DNA from: Pedobacter sp. Leaf170
GTDB lineage: Bacteria; Bacteroidota; Bacteroidia; Sphingobacteriales; Sphingobacteriaceae
Length of the DNA: 64,000 bases
Assembly: GCF_920984665.1 (NCBI RefSeq)
Contig: NZ_CAKLBP010000001.1
Location: forward strand, 152,858-216,857
Direction: 5' to 3'
Shown: positions 39,715 through 49,279 of the stretch, one piece after another
Layout: every line of letters starts with the position of its first letter
How positions within the stretch are numbered: position 1 is the stretch's first letter
Notes under the pieces: generated by a model
Database searches by the model: none
What the model saw: the letters and a program-made list of their open reading frames with translations, nothing else
Told to the model about the DNA's origin: nothing
Translations under genes and position numbers: made by a program

Positions 39715-41355
39715 ATGGTTGACTACCGAAAATCAAATAGTTTTACTCGAATAATTAGAAAATTACTTATCATCTTTCTGGTTTTCACATTTATCATCGC
39801 TGGCGGTTCATACATCTTACGTCATACGATAAATGTTAAATTAAACCGACTTAGCGAACAGTTAAGCAGCACCAGTCACCAGCCTGAGATAAGCGAATTG
39901 TTATTTGATTTAAATGTATCAGAAAACAGCTTCAGGCAAGCCAGTTCTAATGGAAATGAAGAGGAGTTAATTGCTTACAAGCAACAGCTTGACTCTATTT
40001 TTTCCAAAATGGGCGCAATTATAAAACATTACAAACCCACCGATAATAAAGATACTTCGCAAAATAAAGCGCAAATCGCTTATGCATTACAACAAAAGTT
40101 AAAAGTTTCTCAGCAATTGTTCGATCTGCAAAAAAGGTTTACATTTTTACTCGATAAAACAACTGTTAACACGATAAGAGATTATGCTACTAATCCTACT
40201 GCCACTATACCTGCAGATACGGCCGTATCTGTGCGTAAAGAATCTGCAAACAGAGGTCTTATAGATCGGCTCAAAGATGCTGTGCAGAATAAATCAGAAG
40301 TAAAAGTGGTTACCATCCGAACTAAAAAGGAGCAGAATAAAATTTACGAGCAAGATCCGGCTTTGGTGAAGCAGCTTGGCCAACAATACAGCCGCTTGAT
40401 GAATTCAAATCAGGAATTAATTCTGGCTAACCTGAGCCTTTTAACGCAATTACGACAAGTGTTACTGGATTTACAGGCCATAGATAAAATGGCTTTTGAA
40501 CAAAGTCGTGAAAAAATTCTCGAAGAATATAAATCAACTTCAAAAGATTTAAATATTTACACCGCAGTTGCAACAGCTTTCGTATTGTTGTTTATCATTT
40601 TATTGCTTGTTTATATTCGCAAAGCTGCATTAGCAGAAAGAAGATACATCAGAGAAAATTTGAGAGCGGTTAGATTAGCTGGCCAACGTTCGGAAATATT
40701 AGCAATTATGAGTCATGAAATACGAAACAAACTCATGGCCATAAACGGTGCTGTTTTTATGCTTAAAAGAACACAACTACAAGAGGACCAGGCGAGCAAA
40801 GTTACTTCGATTAATTTAGCTTCATCGTTGTTATTAGAAACAGTTAACAATGTACTTGATGTGAGCAAATTGGAGCAGAATCCGGATGAAGCTAACATCT
40901 CAATCTTTTCTCCATACGAAGCTATCAACGATTCTGTAGAAGCCATGCGCTTTATGGCAGAGCGAAAAAATCTTGAATTTAATTTCAAATTTGAAGGAAA
41001 CGATATATTGCAGGTTCAGGGAGATAGTTTACGACTTAAGCAAGTGCTTATTAATCTTTTAAGTAACGCCATAAAATATACAGATAAGGGTTCTATTAAC
41101 TTATTGGCAAAGATTCAGCAAGAAGATAACCATCCGCTGTTAAGTGTAATTGTTAAAGATACCGGCTCAGGAATAGCTAAAAGCAAGCAAGGAAAATTAT
41201 TTACACCTTTTTATCAGGCTGGTGGTAAAAAGCCGGGCACAGGCTTAGGTTTATATCTTTGCCGTCAACTAATTAATCAGCAAGGTGGCCGTATCGAATT
41301 ACAGAGTGATGAAGGACAAGGCTGTACAGTCAGTTTTTCTATTCCTTATAAATAG
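39715..41355 (+). CDS. Sensor histidine kinase, membrane-bound
   Basis: This 546-aa kinase has TM1 at about 15-33, a helical periplasmic sensor at about 34-280, TM2 at about 282-303 and a HisKA domain with IMSHEIRNKL (His334; RNKL is a less common form of the RTPL stretch). HATPase_c motifs are LINLLSNAIKYT, VKDTGSGIA and GTGLGLYLC. A LytTR response regulator gene follows 205 bp downstream and is the probable partner. Confidence 0.92.
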   Translation: MVDYRKSNSFTRIIRKLLIIFLVFTFIIAGGSYILRHTINVKLNRLSEQLSSTSHQPEISELLFDLNVSENSFRQASSNGNEEELIAYKQQLDSIFSKMGAIIKHYKPTDNKDTSQNKAQIAYALQQKLKVSQQLFDLQKRFTFLLDKTTVNTIRDYATNPTATIPADTAVSVRKESANRGLIDRLKDAVQNKSEVKVVTIRTKKEQNKIYEQDPALVKQLGQQYSRLMNSNQELILANLSLLTQLRQVLLDLQAIDKMAFEQSREKILEEYKSTSKDLNIYTAVATAFVLLFIILLLVYIRKAALAERRYIRENLRAVRLAGQRSEILAIMSHEIRNKLMAINGAVFMLKRTQLQEDQASKVTSINLASSLLLETVNNVLDVSKLEQNPDEANISIFSPYEAINDSVEAMRFMAERKNLEFNFKFEGNDILQVQGDSLRLKQVLINLLSNAIKYTDKGSINLLAKIQQEDNHPLLSVIVKDTGSGIAKSKQGKLFTPFYQAGGKKPGTGLGLYLCRQLINQQGGRIELQSDEGQGCTVSFSIPYK

Positions 41356-41483
41356 ATTCCGGAGCTAATCCTATTAGAAAAATTATATCGGCTTTAAATT
41401 TAATATGTAATTATTCCATCATTAATCTATATATAGAAATCCGTAAAACAGGCATTATGATTTTTAATTTCCAAAGATAAAGT

Positions 41484-41491
41484 TACCTTTG
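41484..41491 (+). promoter_or_regulatory. -7 promoter element before the LytTR regulator gene
   Basis: TACCTTTG fits TAnnTTTG exactly, about 70 bp before the ATG at 41561. It suggests the regulator has its own promoter apart from the kinase gene upstream. Confidence 0.42.
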
Positions 41492-41560
41492 AGGCGTAAT
41501 AAATCCCTTAATGCTCATTTACGAACCAATCCGAATAATTTCATCTAGTCTGGCTATACA

Positions 41561-42280
41561 ATGAAGACAAAGTTAAATTGTATAATTATTGATGATGATC
41601 AGGAAGTTAGTAATTATGTAGCTGATTTTGTTCGGGAAACCTCTTTTCTTGAGCTGATATCTGTCCACAGTAATCCGGTAGAAACCATTGATTTAATTGG
41701 TAAATTAGGTATAGATTTAATCATATTAGATATTAATCTGCCTGGTATTGATGGAATGAGTTTCGCCAAATCTCTTTACGACCAATATGGAAGAGATATG
41801 CCACGAATAATCTTTATCAGCGGCTCCGGAGATTATGCATCCGAAGGTTATAAAGTTGATGCTATCGATTATCTGTTAAAGCCTTTTACTTACGAAGATT
41901 TTTTTAAGGCTGCTTTCAAAGCTAAAAATCATTCATCTGCAATTGCTCAAAAGCACGATACAGAAGAATTTGTTTTTCTTAAAGTAGAACATGAACTTAT
42001 TCGGGTTCCTTTTAGTGAAATTCTTTATGGCGAGAGTCAAAAAGATTACATTAAGATTTATACAAAAGAAGGCAAAATGATTACCGCTTTATCTACCATG
42101 AAAACAATGGAAAGTCTTTTACCGGCCAGTCGTTTCATGCGTATTCATCGGTCTTTTATTGTAGCATTAGATAAAATTGATGCCATCCAAAACTACACCG
42201 TTAAAATCGGAAAAGCGGTTATTCCGGTATCCAGCCAATACAGACCGCAATTTAGATCTCATTTCAAATCCTGGCTTTAA
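41561..42280 (+). CDS. LytTR family response regulator
   Basis: This 239-aa protein has a receiver domain (acidic residues at DDDQ near 11-13, phospho-acceptor Asp57 in LIILDINLPG, conserved Lys in LLKPF) and a C-terminal LytTR DNA-binding domain at about 138-239 with RFMRIHRSFIVALDKID. It would bind direct repeats in target promoters. LytTR regulators usually pair with LytS/His_kinase-type sensors, but the neighbour at 39715 is a classical HisKA kinase. Confidence 0.93.
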   Translation: MKTKLNCIIIDDDQEVSNYVADFVRETSFLELISVHSNPVETIDLIGKLGIDLIILDINLPGIDGMSFAKSLYDQYGRDMPRIIFISGSGDYASEGYKVDAIDYLLKPFTYEDFFKAAFKAKNHSSAIAQKHDTEEFVFLKVEHELIRVPFSEILYGESQKDYIKIYTKEGKMITALSTMKTMESLLPASRFMRIHRSFIVALDKIDAIQNYTVKIGKAVIPVSSQYRPQFRSHFKSWL

Positions 42281-42580
42281 GCTAATTTAGTTTTTTTCTT
42301 AACGATTAAAATCGACCTTCTGTCGGATGGTTTGGGCTTTCTGTCGAACCGATTTCTGTAGCAAAATTCATCTCCTTTTCTTTGGTTGTAATTATTTAGC
42401 AATGCGATGGCTTATCAAAACTGAAAACTTTGATGAGTAATCTTTTGCAACAGTAATTCAAAAATAAAAAAGGCGATTGAATCCTGCTAGATGCGGACTA
42501 TTTAATTGGCAATTTTTATTTATAAGGCATACAAGCTTTAAGTTTTAGATTAAATAATTAATTAAAAACAGATAAATAAA
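42281..42580. other. Intergenic region before the OmpA gene
   Basis: The 300 bp hold no convincing gene or terminator. The short phrase TTCTGTCG occurs twice near 42316 and 42341. The last part is AT-rich leader before the OmpA-family gene; no exact -7 element was found. Confidence 0.5.
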
Positions 42581-43861
42581 ATGAATATGAATTTTACGAA
42601 ATCAATGATGGCGATTAGCCTATTGAGTCTTTCAACGCAGTTGTTTGCTCAAGATGAGCCTAACGCAGCAGGCAGATTTGGCAAGCAATCTTTAAGAACA
42701 TGGAGTATTGGTGCTCATGGTGGCATATTAAGCCAAAACACTTTTTTAGGTGGTGGAAGCGTTAAAGCCAACGAATTTAAAAGTATTGGATACGGCGGCT
42801 TTATTAAAAAGCAAATTTTACCAGCCTTAGGGCTTCAGGCAGATTTTCTTCGCGGAGAAATCAAAACACTAAACACAACAAGCACTATTGAACAAATAAA
42901 TAAAATTAATTGGTCGGGTTCATTAACTGCCGTATTAAACATTGCAAACTTTAGTTTAAACACAGAAAATGCCGTGCTTATCCCCTATTTAAAAGCTGGT
43001 GCAGGTTACATGTCATCAGATTCAAAATTTGCTAACGTAGATGTTTTTACAGACAGAGAAGGCTGGTTTATCCCAACAGGCGTTGGATTTAAATTTGGCG
43101 TAGCAAAAGGTATCAATATCGATTTAGGTTATGATATCAATTTTATTAAATCTTCGCCAACTGTTAAAAATGTTTATCAGGAAAGTAGATTCTCTTACGC
43201 ACACGCAGGACTTGAGTTTTCTCTTGGAAATAAAGAAAATTCTCAGCTGCAAAACTACAGTGCCGTTGCAGATTTGCGTAAACAAAGTGCTGCAGAAAGT
43301 GCTGAGTTGAGAAATGCATTATCTACAGCCGAACAAAATGCAGCAAGAGACCGCGAACAATATGCTAAAGACCTTGCCGATGACGATAATGATGGTGTAG
43401 CAAATAAGTTTGATAAATGTGCTGGAACACCGGCTGCAACTATTGTAGATGGTTCTGGCTGCCCATTAACCATTACGCAAACCATTGTTAAAGAAACCAC
43501 TGTTGTAACTGAGGCAGACCGTAAAATTGTTAGAGATGCAATTTCCAATCTGGAATTTGATTTGGGTAAATCTACAATCCGTGCTAAATCTTATACAACA
43601 TTAAACAGAGTTGCAACGCTATTAATCGAGAAAAACTTCAGTCTTAAATTGGCTGGCCACACAGATAATACTGGTGGTAGAGAATTGAATCTACGTTTAT
43701 CGAAAGAAAGAGCAGAATCTGTAAAATCATATCTGGTATCACAAGGTGTAAATGCATCGAGAGTTGAAGCAACCGGTTACGGACCAGACCAACCAATTTC
43801 TACAAATAAAACAGCGGCAGGTAGACAAGAAAATCGCCGTGTAGAATTCACTTTATATTAA
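42581..43861 (+). CDS. OmpA family outer-membrane protein
   Basis: This 426-aa protein has the signal MNMNFTKSMMAISLLSLSTQLFAQ, a beta-barrel at about 35-215, a helical linker rich in Ala and Glu, a thrombospondin type 3-like calcium motif (DDDNDGVANKFDKCAGTP) and a C-terminal OmpA peptidoglycan-binding domain (LKLAGHTDNTGG, LSKERAESVKSYL, ENRRVEF). It anchors the outer membrane to the cell wall. The gene for another barrel protein follows 18 bp later. Confidence 0.95.
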   Translation: MNMNFTKSMMAISLLSLSTQLFAQDEPNAAGRFGKQSLRTWSIGAHGGILSQNTFLGGGSVKANEFKSIGYGGFIKKQILPALGLQADFLRGEIKTLNTTSTIEQINKINWSGSLTAVLNIANFSLNTENAVLIPYLKAGAGYMSSDSKFANVDVFTDREGWFIPTGVGFKFGVAKGINIDLGYDINFIKSSPTVKNVYQESRFSYAHAGLEFSLGNKENSQLQNYSAVADLRKQSAAESAELRNALSTAEQNAARDREQYAKDLADDDNDGVANKFDKCAGTPAATIVDGSGCPLTITQTIVKETTVVTEADRKIVRDAISNLEFDLGKSTIRAKSYTTLNRVATLLIEKNFSLKLAGHTDNTGGRELNLRLSKERAESVKSYLVSQGVNASRVEATGYGPDQPISTNKTAAGRQENRRVEFTLY

Positions 43862-43878
43862 TCAATAAAACATCAATC

Positions 43879-44460
43879 ATGAAAAAATTTTTAGCAACAG
43901 TTATCATTTCTGCAACAACAATTCTTGCAGCCAATGCCCAGATACAAAAAGGCAACGTAATGGTGGGTGGAAACCTGACCAATATTAATCTAGGATTAGA
44001 TGATCCTAAAATTTTCAGTGTGGACATAACCCCAAAAGCTGCCTGGTTTATTCAAGATAATGTGGCCTTAGGTGGTTACGTAAACTTCGGCTTAGAAACT
44101 GCAAAAAACTCTAACACAACAACCAGTTATGGTGTAGGCGCATTAGGTCGTTATTACACCGGCAAAGATGTTGAGGTGCTTCGTCACGGTCGCCTGTTTG
44201 GAGAAGCAACAGTAGGTATTGGCGGCGTTAACGTAAGCAAAGGTGGTGGCAACACGAATGGCTTAAATATAAGCGTTGGACCAGGTTTTGCATATTTCAT
44301 CACGCCAAATATCGGTTTAGAAACCTTGTTAAAATACAATGGTTTGGTAGGCTTTGGTAGTTCAACTACTCAAAATAATCTTAACCTATCTTTCGGGTTC
44401 CAGATTTACTTACCAGGCCAAAGAACGGCTAGCAAAGTTAAAAGAGACATCACTAATTAA
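43879..44460 (+). CDS. Outer-membrane beta-barrel protein, OmpX-like
   Basis: This 193-aa protein has the signal MKKFLATVIISATTILAANAQ and a series of amphipathic strands (VMVGGNLTNINLGL, AALGGYVNFGLETA-like segments, GLNISVGPGFAYFITPNIGLE). It ends in LNLSFGFQIYLPGQ followed by a short charged tail, so an 8-stranded barrel is likely. It is co-transcribed with the OmpA gene and closed by a terminator. Confidence 0.88.
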   Translation: MKKFLATVIISATTILAANAQIQKGNVMVGGNLTNINLGLDDPKIFSVDITPKAAWFIQDNVALGGYVNFGLETAKNSNTTTSYGVGALGRYYTGKDVEVLRHGRLFGEATVGIGGVNVSKGGGNTNGLNISVGPGFAYFITPNIGLETLLKYNGLVGFGSSTTQNNLNLSFGFQIYLPGQRTASKVKRDITN

Positions 44461-44470
44461 TATAAATTTT

Positions 44471-44501
44471 AAAAGCTGCTTTCTCTGAGAGCAGCTTTTT
44501 T
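44471..44501 (+). terminator. Intrinsic terminator after the OmpA/barrel operon
   Basis: AAAAGCTGCT and AGCAGCTTTTTT form a stem with a short loop and a T-run. Confidence 0.92.
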
Positions 44502-44544
44502 AAGAAAATATCACAATAATCATTACCTACTCAATTATCATAAA

Positions 44545-45561
44545 ATGGAACACAAAATTCGTACTACAGGAGATAAATCTGTATTGGGATTTATTAATCG
44601 CCTATCATGGGGAGCAATAATTGCAGGCGTATTCATCGCCATTGCTGTACAACTTTTATTAAGCTTTTTAGGCCTTGGCATTGGCTTTGGCAGTATTAAT
44701 CCTCTGGATGAGGCAAAACCTTTTAGTGGATTAGGCATGGGCGCTTTAGTTTGGTGGATTGTAAGCATGTTAATATCTGTTTTTAGTGGCGGATGGGTTG
44801 TAGGATGGTTTTCAAATCATATACAAAAAACTGATTTAGTGCTTCATGGATTATTAACATGGTGCTTGCTTACTTTCCTTAACATGTACTTAATTACATC
44901 ATCAGTCGGAAAAATTATAGGCGGTGCTGGTACAGTAATTACTAAAGGATTTTCGCTTGCAGGAGAAGGCATAAAAGCAGTTGCACCTGAAGCCGGAGAT
45001 ATGATTAAAGACGAGTTAGGTGTAGATGAGAATACTTTCGGGAAAATGAAAAAGGAAGCTGAACTTTTATTAAAGCAGACAGAGAAGAAAGAATTACAAC
45101 CTGGCAATCTGGATAAAAAAATAGACCAGGCATCCGGACAAGGGAAATCTACCGGTAAAGAAATTTTAGAAAACCCACAGGAAGCGCAACAGCGAATTGA
45201 TGCTTTAATTTCAAAACTTTTCTCGCAAAATGATTCAACTTTTGAAGCAGCAGATAAAGAAGCTTTGGTAAATGTTGTTAAAAATAGAACCGGAAAAAGT
45301 GAAGCTGAGTCTGAGCAAATTGTAGATAATTGGATAAATACAATTAAAACTGCCAAAGAAAAAGTTAAAGAAGTTAAAGTACAGGCAGAAGCGAAAGCAA
45401 GAGAAGTTGGTGATGAAATGGCATCAGCACTTTCAAAATTTGCCTTATTCTCTTTCTTTGGAATGATTTTAGGCGCTGTAAGTGCAGGTTTTGGCGCAAT
45501 TATCGCCTCCAAAAAAAGGCTTACAATTGTTCAGGAAATACCATCTGAAAGCAGCATATAA
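44545..45561 (+). CDS. Conserved membrane protein with long cytoplasmic or periplasmic helix
   Basis: This 338-aa protein has membrane segments near residues 22-48, 63-88 and 93-118, a charged helical stretch (about 130-300) rich in Lys and Glu, and a last membrane segment at about 300-325 (LFSFFGMILGAVSAGFGAIIA). No enzyme motif is seen. It is followed 25 bp later by a small one-helix protein and then by a CsbD-type stress protein gene, suggesting an envelope-stress role. No named family was recognised. Confidence 0.85.
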   Translation: MEHKIRTTGDKSVLGFINRLSWGAIIAGVFIAIAVQLLLSFLGLGIGFGSINPLDEAKPFSGLGMGALVWWIVSMLISVFSGGWVVGWFSNHIQKTDLVLHGLLTWCLLTFLNMYLITSSVGKIIGGAGTVITKGFSLAGEGIKAVAPEAGDMIKDELGVDENTFGKMKKEAELLLKQTEKKELQPGNLDKKIDQASGQGKSTGKEILENPQEAQQRIDALISKLFSQNDSTFEAADKEALVNVVKNRTGKSEAESEQIVDNWINTIKTAKEKVKEVKVQAEAKAREVGDEMASALSKFALFSFFGMILGAVSAGFGAIIASKKRLTIVQEIPSESSI

Positions 45562-45586
45562 AATTCCAAATCTTAAATTTTAGTTT

Positions 45587-45973
45587 ATGACCAAAGGAAA
45601 AAAAATTGGAGGCGTAATCGCCGTTCTAGCTCTTCTGGTAATTGGAGGCTTAATCTATTATAATTACTTTTTTGTTTTTGGCGAAGGTGTAAAAGCCGGC
45701 GAGCTCAACTACATTGTAAAAAAGGGTTACATTTTCAAAACCAACGAAGGAAAGCTGATTCAAAGTGGTATACGCTCTAGGCAAACGGGAACTTTACAAA
45801 ACAATGAATTTGAATTTTCCGTATCGGATGAAACTATAGCAAAGCAGATGATGGGTAATAGCGGAAAATTTTATGAACTGCACTATAAAGAATATAAAAA
45901 TAACCTGCCTTGGCGAGGTTTCAGCAGATATGTTGTAGACAGCGTGTATGCTTCGAAAGATATCCCAAAGTGA
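45587..45973 (+). CDS. Single-pass membrane protein, hypothetical
   Basis: This 128-aa protein has one N-terminal membrane segment (GGVIAVLALLVIGGLIYYNYF) and a beta-rich domain (YIVKKGYIFKTNEGKLIQSG, FEFSVSDETIAKQMM, YELHYKEYKNNLPWRG). Related proteins in this phylum are sometimes misnamed 6-phosphogluconate dehydrogenase (recollection); there is no such domain here. It is in the same operon as the membrane protein before it. Confidence 0.82.
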   Translation: MTKGKKIGGVIAVLALLVIGGLIYYNYFFVFGEGVKAGELNYIVKKGYIFKTNEGKLIQSGIRSRQTGTLQNNEFEFSVSDETIAKQMMGNSGKFYELHYKEYKNNLPWRGFSRYVVDSVYASKDIPK

Positions 45974-46027
45974 TACTTATAAAATTTAATAATTAACCAA
46001 AATAAATTCACCCTAAATACAAAAACA

Positions 46028-46213
46028 ATGGACAAATTAGAATTAAAAGGCGCCTGGAATGAACTTAAAGGAAAAGTTAAACAGGCTTATGCAGATTTAA
46101 CTGATGATGATTTGAAGTACGAGGATGGTAAAGAAGATGAGCTTTACGGCAAATTACAACAGAAAACCGGTAAAACCCGTGAGCAAGTTGCTGATTGGTT
46201 AAAATCATTGTAG
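46028..46213 (+). CDS. CsbD family stress protein
   Basis: This 61-aa hydrophilic protein begins [25 protein letters not shown] and has [19 protein letters not shown], the standard CsbD pattern of four helices. Members are induced in general stress; their biochemical role is unknown. It ends the small operon beginning at 44545 and is followed by a terminator. Confidence 0.94.
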   Translation: MDKLELKGAWNELKGKVKQAYADLTDDDLKYEDGKEDELYGKLQQKTGKTREQVADWLKSL

Positions 46214-46222
46214 AACAATAAT

Positions 46223-46260
46223 AAACAGGCTTCCAATTTCTTGGAAGCCTGTTCTATTTT
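46223..46260 (+). terminator. Intrinsic terminator after the CsbD gene
   Basis: AACAGGCTTCCAA and TTGGAAGCCTGTT form a near-perfect stem, followed by CTATTTT. Confidence 0.87.
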
Positions 46261-46318
46261 ACAACAAATTTTATTCATCAAAATCTGTAATGATTCTTGA
46301 TTACTTATGAAATTGTAA

Positions 46319-47212
46319 TTATGGATGACCACTGCCACCTGCAGCGCCATAAATTTGTCCGTTAGCATAACTAGCCTGCGGGTCTGCCAGTTGTACATAT
46401 ATTGAGGCCAATTCTGCTGGCTGACCAGGACGCCCAAGTGGTGTCTTTTTTCCAAATTCAGTAATGGCATCTTGCGGTTGCCCACCGCTGGTTTGCAATG
46501 GTGTCCATACGGGGCCAGGTGCCACACCATTAACTCGAATGCCTTTTGGGCCTAACTGTTTTGCAAGAGACTTAACAAAAGCTACATTTGCGGCTTTAGT
46601 TTGAGCATAATCAAAAAGGTTTTCGGATGGGTCGTAGGCCTGCACAGAACTCGTTGCAATGATTACTGAACCAGCAGGAAGAATTGGCAAAGCCGCTTTT
46701 GTTATCCAAAACGGTGCATAGATGTTAGTTTTCATGGTTGCATCAAACTGTTCATCAGTAATATCGAGTAAAGATTCTACTGCCTGCTGATGCCCTGCAT
46801 TATTGACCAGGATATCTAAACCACCCAATTTTTCTGAAGCTTGCTTAACCAGCTCATCACAAAATGTTTTTGAGGTAATGTCTCCGGCAATACCATAGCC
46901 TTTACGTCCGGCCGCTTCAATTAAGGCTATCACCTCATCAGCATCAGATTGTTCCTGAGGCAAATAATTGATAACTACATCAGCACCTTCGCGGGCATAA
47001 GCAATAGCTGCTGCCCTTCCAATACCAGAGTCTCCTCCGGTAATGAGTGCCTTTCTACCCAAAAGCCTATTACTGCCTACGTAAGTTTTTTCACCATGAT
47101 CTGGTACTGGGTCCATTTTGGATGCTAAACCTGGAACAGGTTGTGGTTGTTTAGAAAAAGGGGGTTGAGGGTATTGTTCTAGCGGATTTTTAATTGCATG
47201 ATTATCTTTCAT
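46319..47212 (-). CDS. SDR oxidoreductase, general stress protein 39 / YghA type
   Basis: This 297-aa dehydrogenase has the extended N-terminus of the YghA/GS39 group (YPQPPFSKQPQPVPGLASK ... DHGEKTYVGSNRL), the NAD(P) motif TGGDSGIG, NNAG, and the catalytic Tyr-Lys in DYAQTKAA. C-terminal PGPVWTPLQ and YGAAGG are also typical. It reduces unknown aldehydes or ketones and is usually stress-induced. It points away from the LOV kinase operon. Confidence 0.93.
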   Translation of the reverse strand: MKDNHAIKNPLEQYPQPPFSKQPQPVPGLASKMDPVPDHGEKTYVGSNRLLGRKALITGGDSGIGRAAAIAYAREGADVVINYLPQEQSDADEVIALIEAAGRKGYGIAGDITSKTFCDELVKQASEKLGGLDILVNNAGHQQAVESLLDITDEQFDATMKTNIYAPFWITKAALPILPAGSVIIATSSVQAYDPSENLFDYAQTKAANVAFVKSLAKQLGPKGIRVNGVAPGPVWTPLQTSGGQPQDAITEFGKKTPLGRPGQPAELASIYVQLADPQASYANGQIYGAAGGSGHP

Positions 47213-47352
47213 AGGTTGATATTTTATCCGGAGTAATAAGGTTACACTCCAGCATTAAACATGATAACATTTGTTATCGTTTAATAATTCAACACTATAA
47301 ATTAAAAATTTGTTCGCTTAAAATAACAACCTCTTTGTTTAGCCTAAAATTA

Positions 47353-47736
47353 TCAGGCCTGCCAATTCGTTGCACTAAGCTGCAATTCTATTTTACCCAA
47401 CAAACCATCAATATCAAAAGGTTTGGCTAAAAATCCAGATGCACCAGCATCCATTGCAATGGTTTCGCCATCTCTACTTGCAGAAATAACAAGAACAGGC
47501 AAATGTTTGTATGCCTCAGTATCCCTAATCATGCGTAATAGTTGATCTCCGGATAGCATAGGCATCCATAAATCCAATATAATTAAATCTGGCGATTCCC
47601 TTTCTATGATTGAACGTAAATTAAGGCTATTTGATTCGGCTATAATCTGGTATCCTTCATCATCCAGAATCATTTCCATCATATCTAAGATGCCTTCATC
47701 ATCATCACATATTATAATTTTCTTATTCAGCATCAT
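47353..47736 (-). CDS. Receiver-only response regulator paired with the LOV kinase
   Basis: The preferred start (ATG 47736 or 47733) gives about 127 aa: MMLNKKIIICDDDEG begins a receiver domain, with Asp55 in LIILDLWMP and the Lys in LAKPF. A longer frame to 47793 adds a sequence unlike receivers. It has no output domain. The gene start overlaps the end of the LOV kinase gene by about 14 bp, so the two are translationally coupled and are surely partners. Confidence 0.9.
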   Translation of the reverse strand: MMLNKKIIICDDDEGILDMMEMILDDEGYQIIAESNSLNLRSIIERESPDLIILDLWMPMLSGDQLLRMIRDTEAYKHLPVLVISASRDGETIAMDAGASGFLAKPFDIDGLLGKIELQLSATNWQA

Positions 47737-49279
47737 TATCCTTTCTATGTTTTGGTAAGGTAAAACTGAATACAGAACCCTTATTTTTTTCACTTTCTAC
47801 CCAAAGTGTACCCTGATGATTTTTAACAATCTGATCGCAGATGTATAAACCAATTCCCATACCCGGGAATTTTTTCTGAATCTCGCTTCCGCGATAAAAG
47901 CGTTCAAACACTTTAGCGGTATCTTCCGGACTAATACCAATGCCGAAATCTCTTACAGAAACCTTAACATATTCACTCACATTTGCAATATTCACTTCAA
48001 TTGTTTTAGCATCTGGCGAATATTTAATTGCATTTGAGAGTAAGTTATTAATCACTTGTATGATATGCGATTCATCGCCCATTACTTTGGCTTTTGTTTC
48101 TCCTTGAAGTATTATTTTATGACCAGGAAAAGTAGCCTGAATGCCATCAACCGTTTCACGTATCAAATGATCAAAATCAAATTCAGACATGTGAAGTTCT
48201 ATGTTTCCGGTTTGTATTTTCGATACATCGAGCAGTTCGCTTATTAAAGTGTTAAGGCGCTCAACATATAATGAAACTTTTGAAAAAGTATTTACAAATT
48301 TCTCTGATGCATCTTTTGGAATGATGCGCTCCAAAACTTGTATGTATCCTTTTATGGTCGTTAATGGCGTTTTTAACTCATGGCTTGCTATAGAAAGGAA
48401 ATCATCTTTACGACGTTCAATTTCTTTTCGGTCGGTAATGTCTTCTATAGCTAATAATATCTGATCTTTGAACTGGCCTTCAAGTTCTACCCGATAAGCG
48501 TTAAGTAGCATCAATTTCTTGCCTATATGCGGAAAATCGTGTTCAACTTCAAAATCTACAACAGGATTATTGGTAGGTAAAATTTTAATCAGCAGTTCTT
48601 TCAGTTTTGGAATATTCCATTGGTTATTTCCCAATTCGTAAAGTTGCTTACCTACAGTTTCTTCGATACTAACTTTAAATGTTTTTAAAAAATGATAGTT
48701 GGCGCTTAGTACGTTAAATTCAGGATCTAAAACAAGCAATCCCTCTCTAACGGTTTCGATTATACTGGTAAGAAATGCCTCACTTTCTTTAAGCGCAATG
48801 GTGCGTTCCTGCACTTGTTTCTCCATAAGCGTTTTTTGCTGACGAAGATCATGTTCTGCATTTTTTCGGGAAGTTACATCATTTTGAACACCGATGAAGT
48901 GTGTTACCTCACCTTTATCATTTTTAACCGGCGACATGTAAAGCTCATTCCAAAATAAATCGCCGTTTTTGCGATAATTCCGAATTTCTACTACACATTC
49001 TTTTCCTTCTTTAACGCAATTGGCAAGAATTTCTCTTTGCTTTTGGTTTCTATCCTGAGCTTGCAAAAAACGACAGTTGTGACCAATTATTTCTGCTCTG
49101 GTATAACCGGTCATGTGTTCGAAAGCCAAATTACAGAATACGATGGGATTATCTGGCTGCATATTATCTGTTATGATAATGCCAGAAATCGAAGCATTGA
49201 GCGCTTGCGTCAACAAATCGAAGTTATATTTAAGGGAGTCTCCGGAGAAGTTAAACTTCCCGTCTAAAAATGCATTCAA
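47723..49279 (-). CDS. LOV-PAS sensor histidine kinase (blue-light sensor)
   Basis: This 518-aa soluble kinase starts with a LOV domain (about residues 22-140) that has the flavin-adduct Cys69 in GHNCRFLQ, Asn101 and Asn111 in NYRKNGDLFWNELYMSP, and Gln132 in GVQNDVT: all the FMN-contacting and photochemical residues are in place. A helix leads to a second PAS domain (about 165-285), then HisKA (His300 in ASHELKTPL) and HATPase_c (INNLLSNAIKYS, VRDFGIGIS, GMGIGLYIC). Blue light should form the Cys-flavin adduct and change kinase activity towards the receiver encoded next. Confidence 0.95.
   Translation of the reverse strand: MNAFLDGKFNFSGDSLKYNFDLLTQALNASISGIIITDNMQPDNPIVFCNLAFEHMTGYTRAEIIGHNCRFLQAQDRNQKQREILANCVKEGKECVVEIRNYRKNGDLFWNELYMSPVKNDKGEVTHFIGVQNDVTSRKNAEHDLRQQKTLMEKQVQERTIALKESEAFLTSIIETVREGLLVLDPEFNVLSANYHFLKTFKVSIEETVGKQLYELGNNQWNIPKLKELLIKILPTNNPVVDFEVEHDFPHIGKKLMLLNAYRVELEGQFKDQILLAIEDITDRKEIERRKDDFLSIASHELKTPLTTIKGYIQVLERIIPKDASEKFVNTFSKVSLYVERLNTLISELLDVSKIQTGNIELHMSEFDFDHLIRETVDGIQATFPGHKIILQGETKAKVMGDESHIIQVINNLLSNAIKYSPDAKTIEVNIANVSEYVKVSVRDFGIGISPEDTAKVFERFYRGSEIQKKFPGMGIGLYICDQIVKNHQGTLWVESEKNKGSVFSFTLPKHRKDNDAE

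Noticed and set aside
44844..45512. 222-aa reading frame on the minus strand
   Set aside because: It is the antisense shadow of the membrane protein gene at 44545-45561; the serine-rich product has no natural domain.
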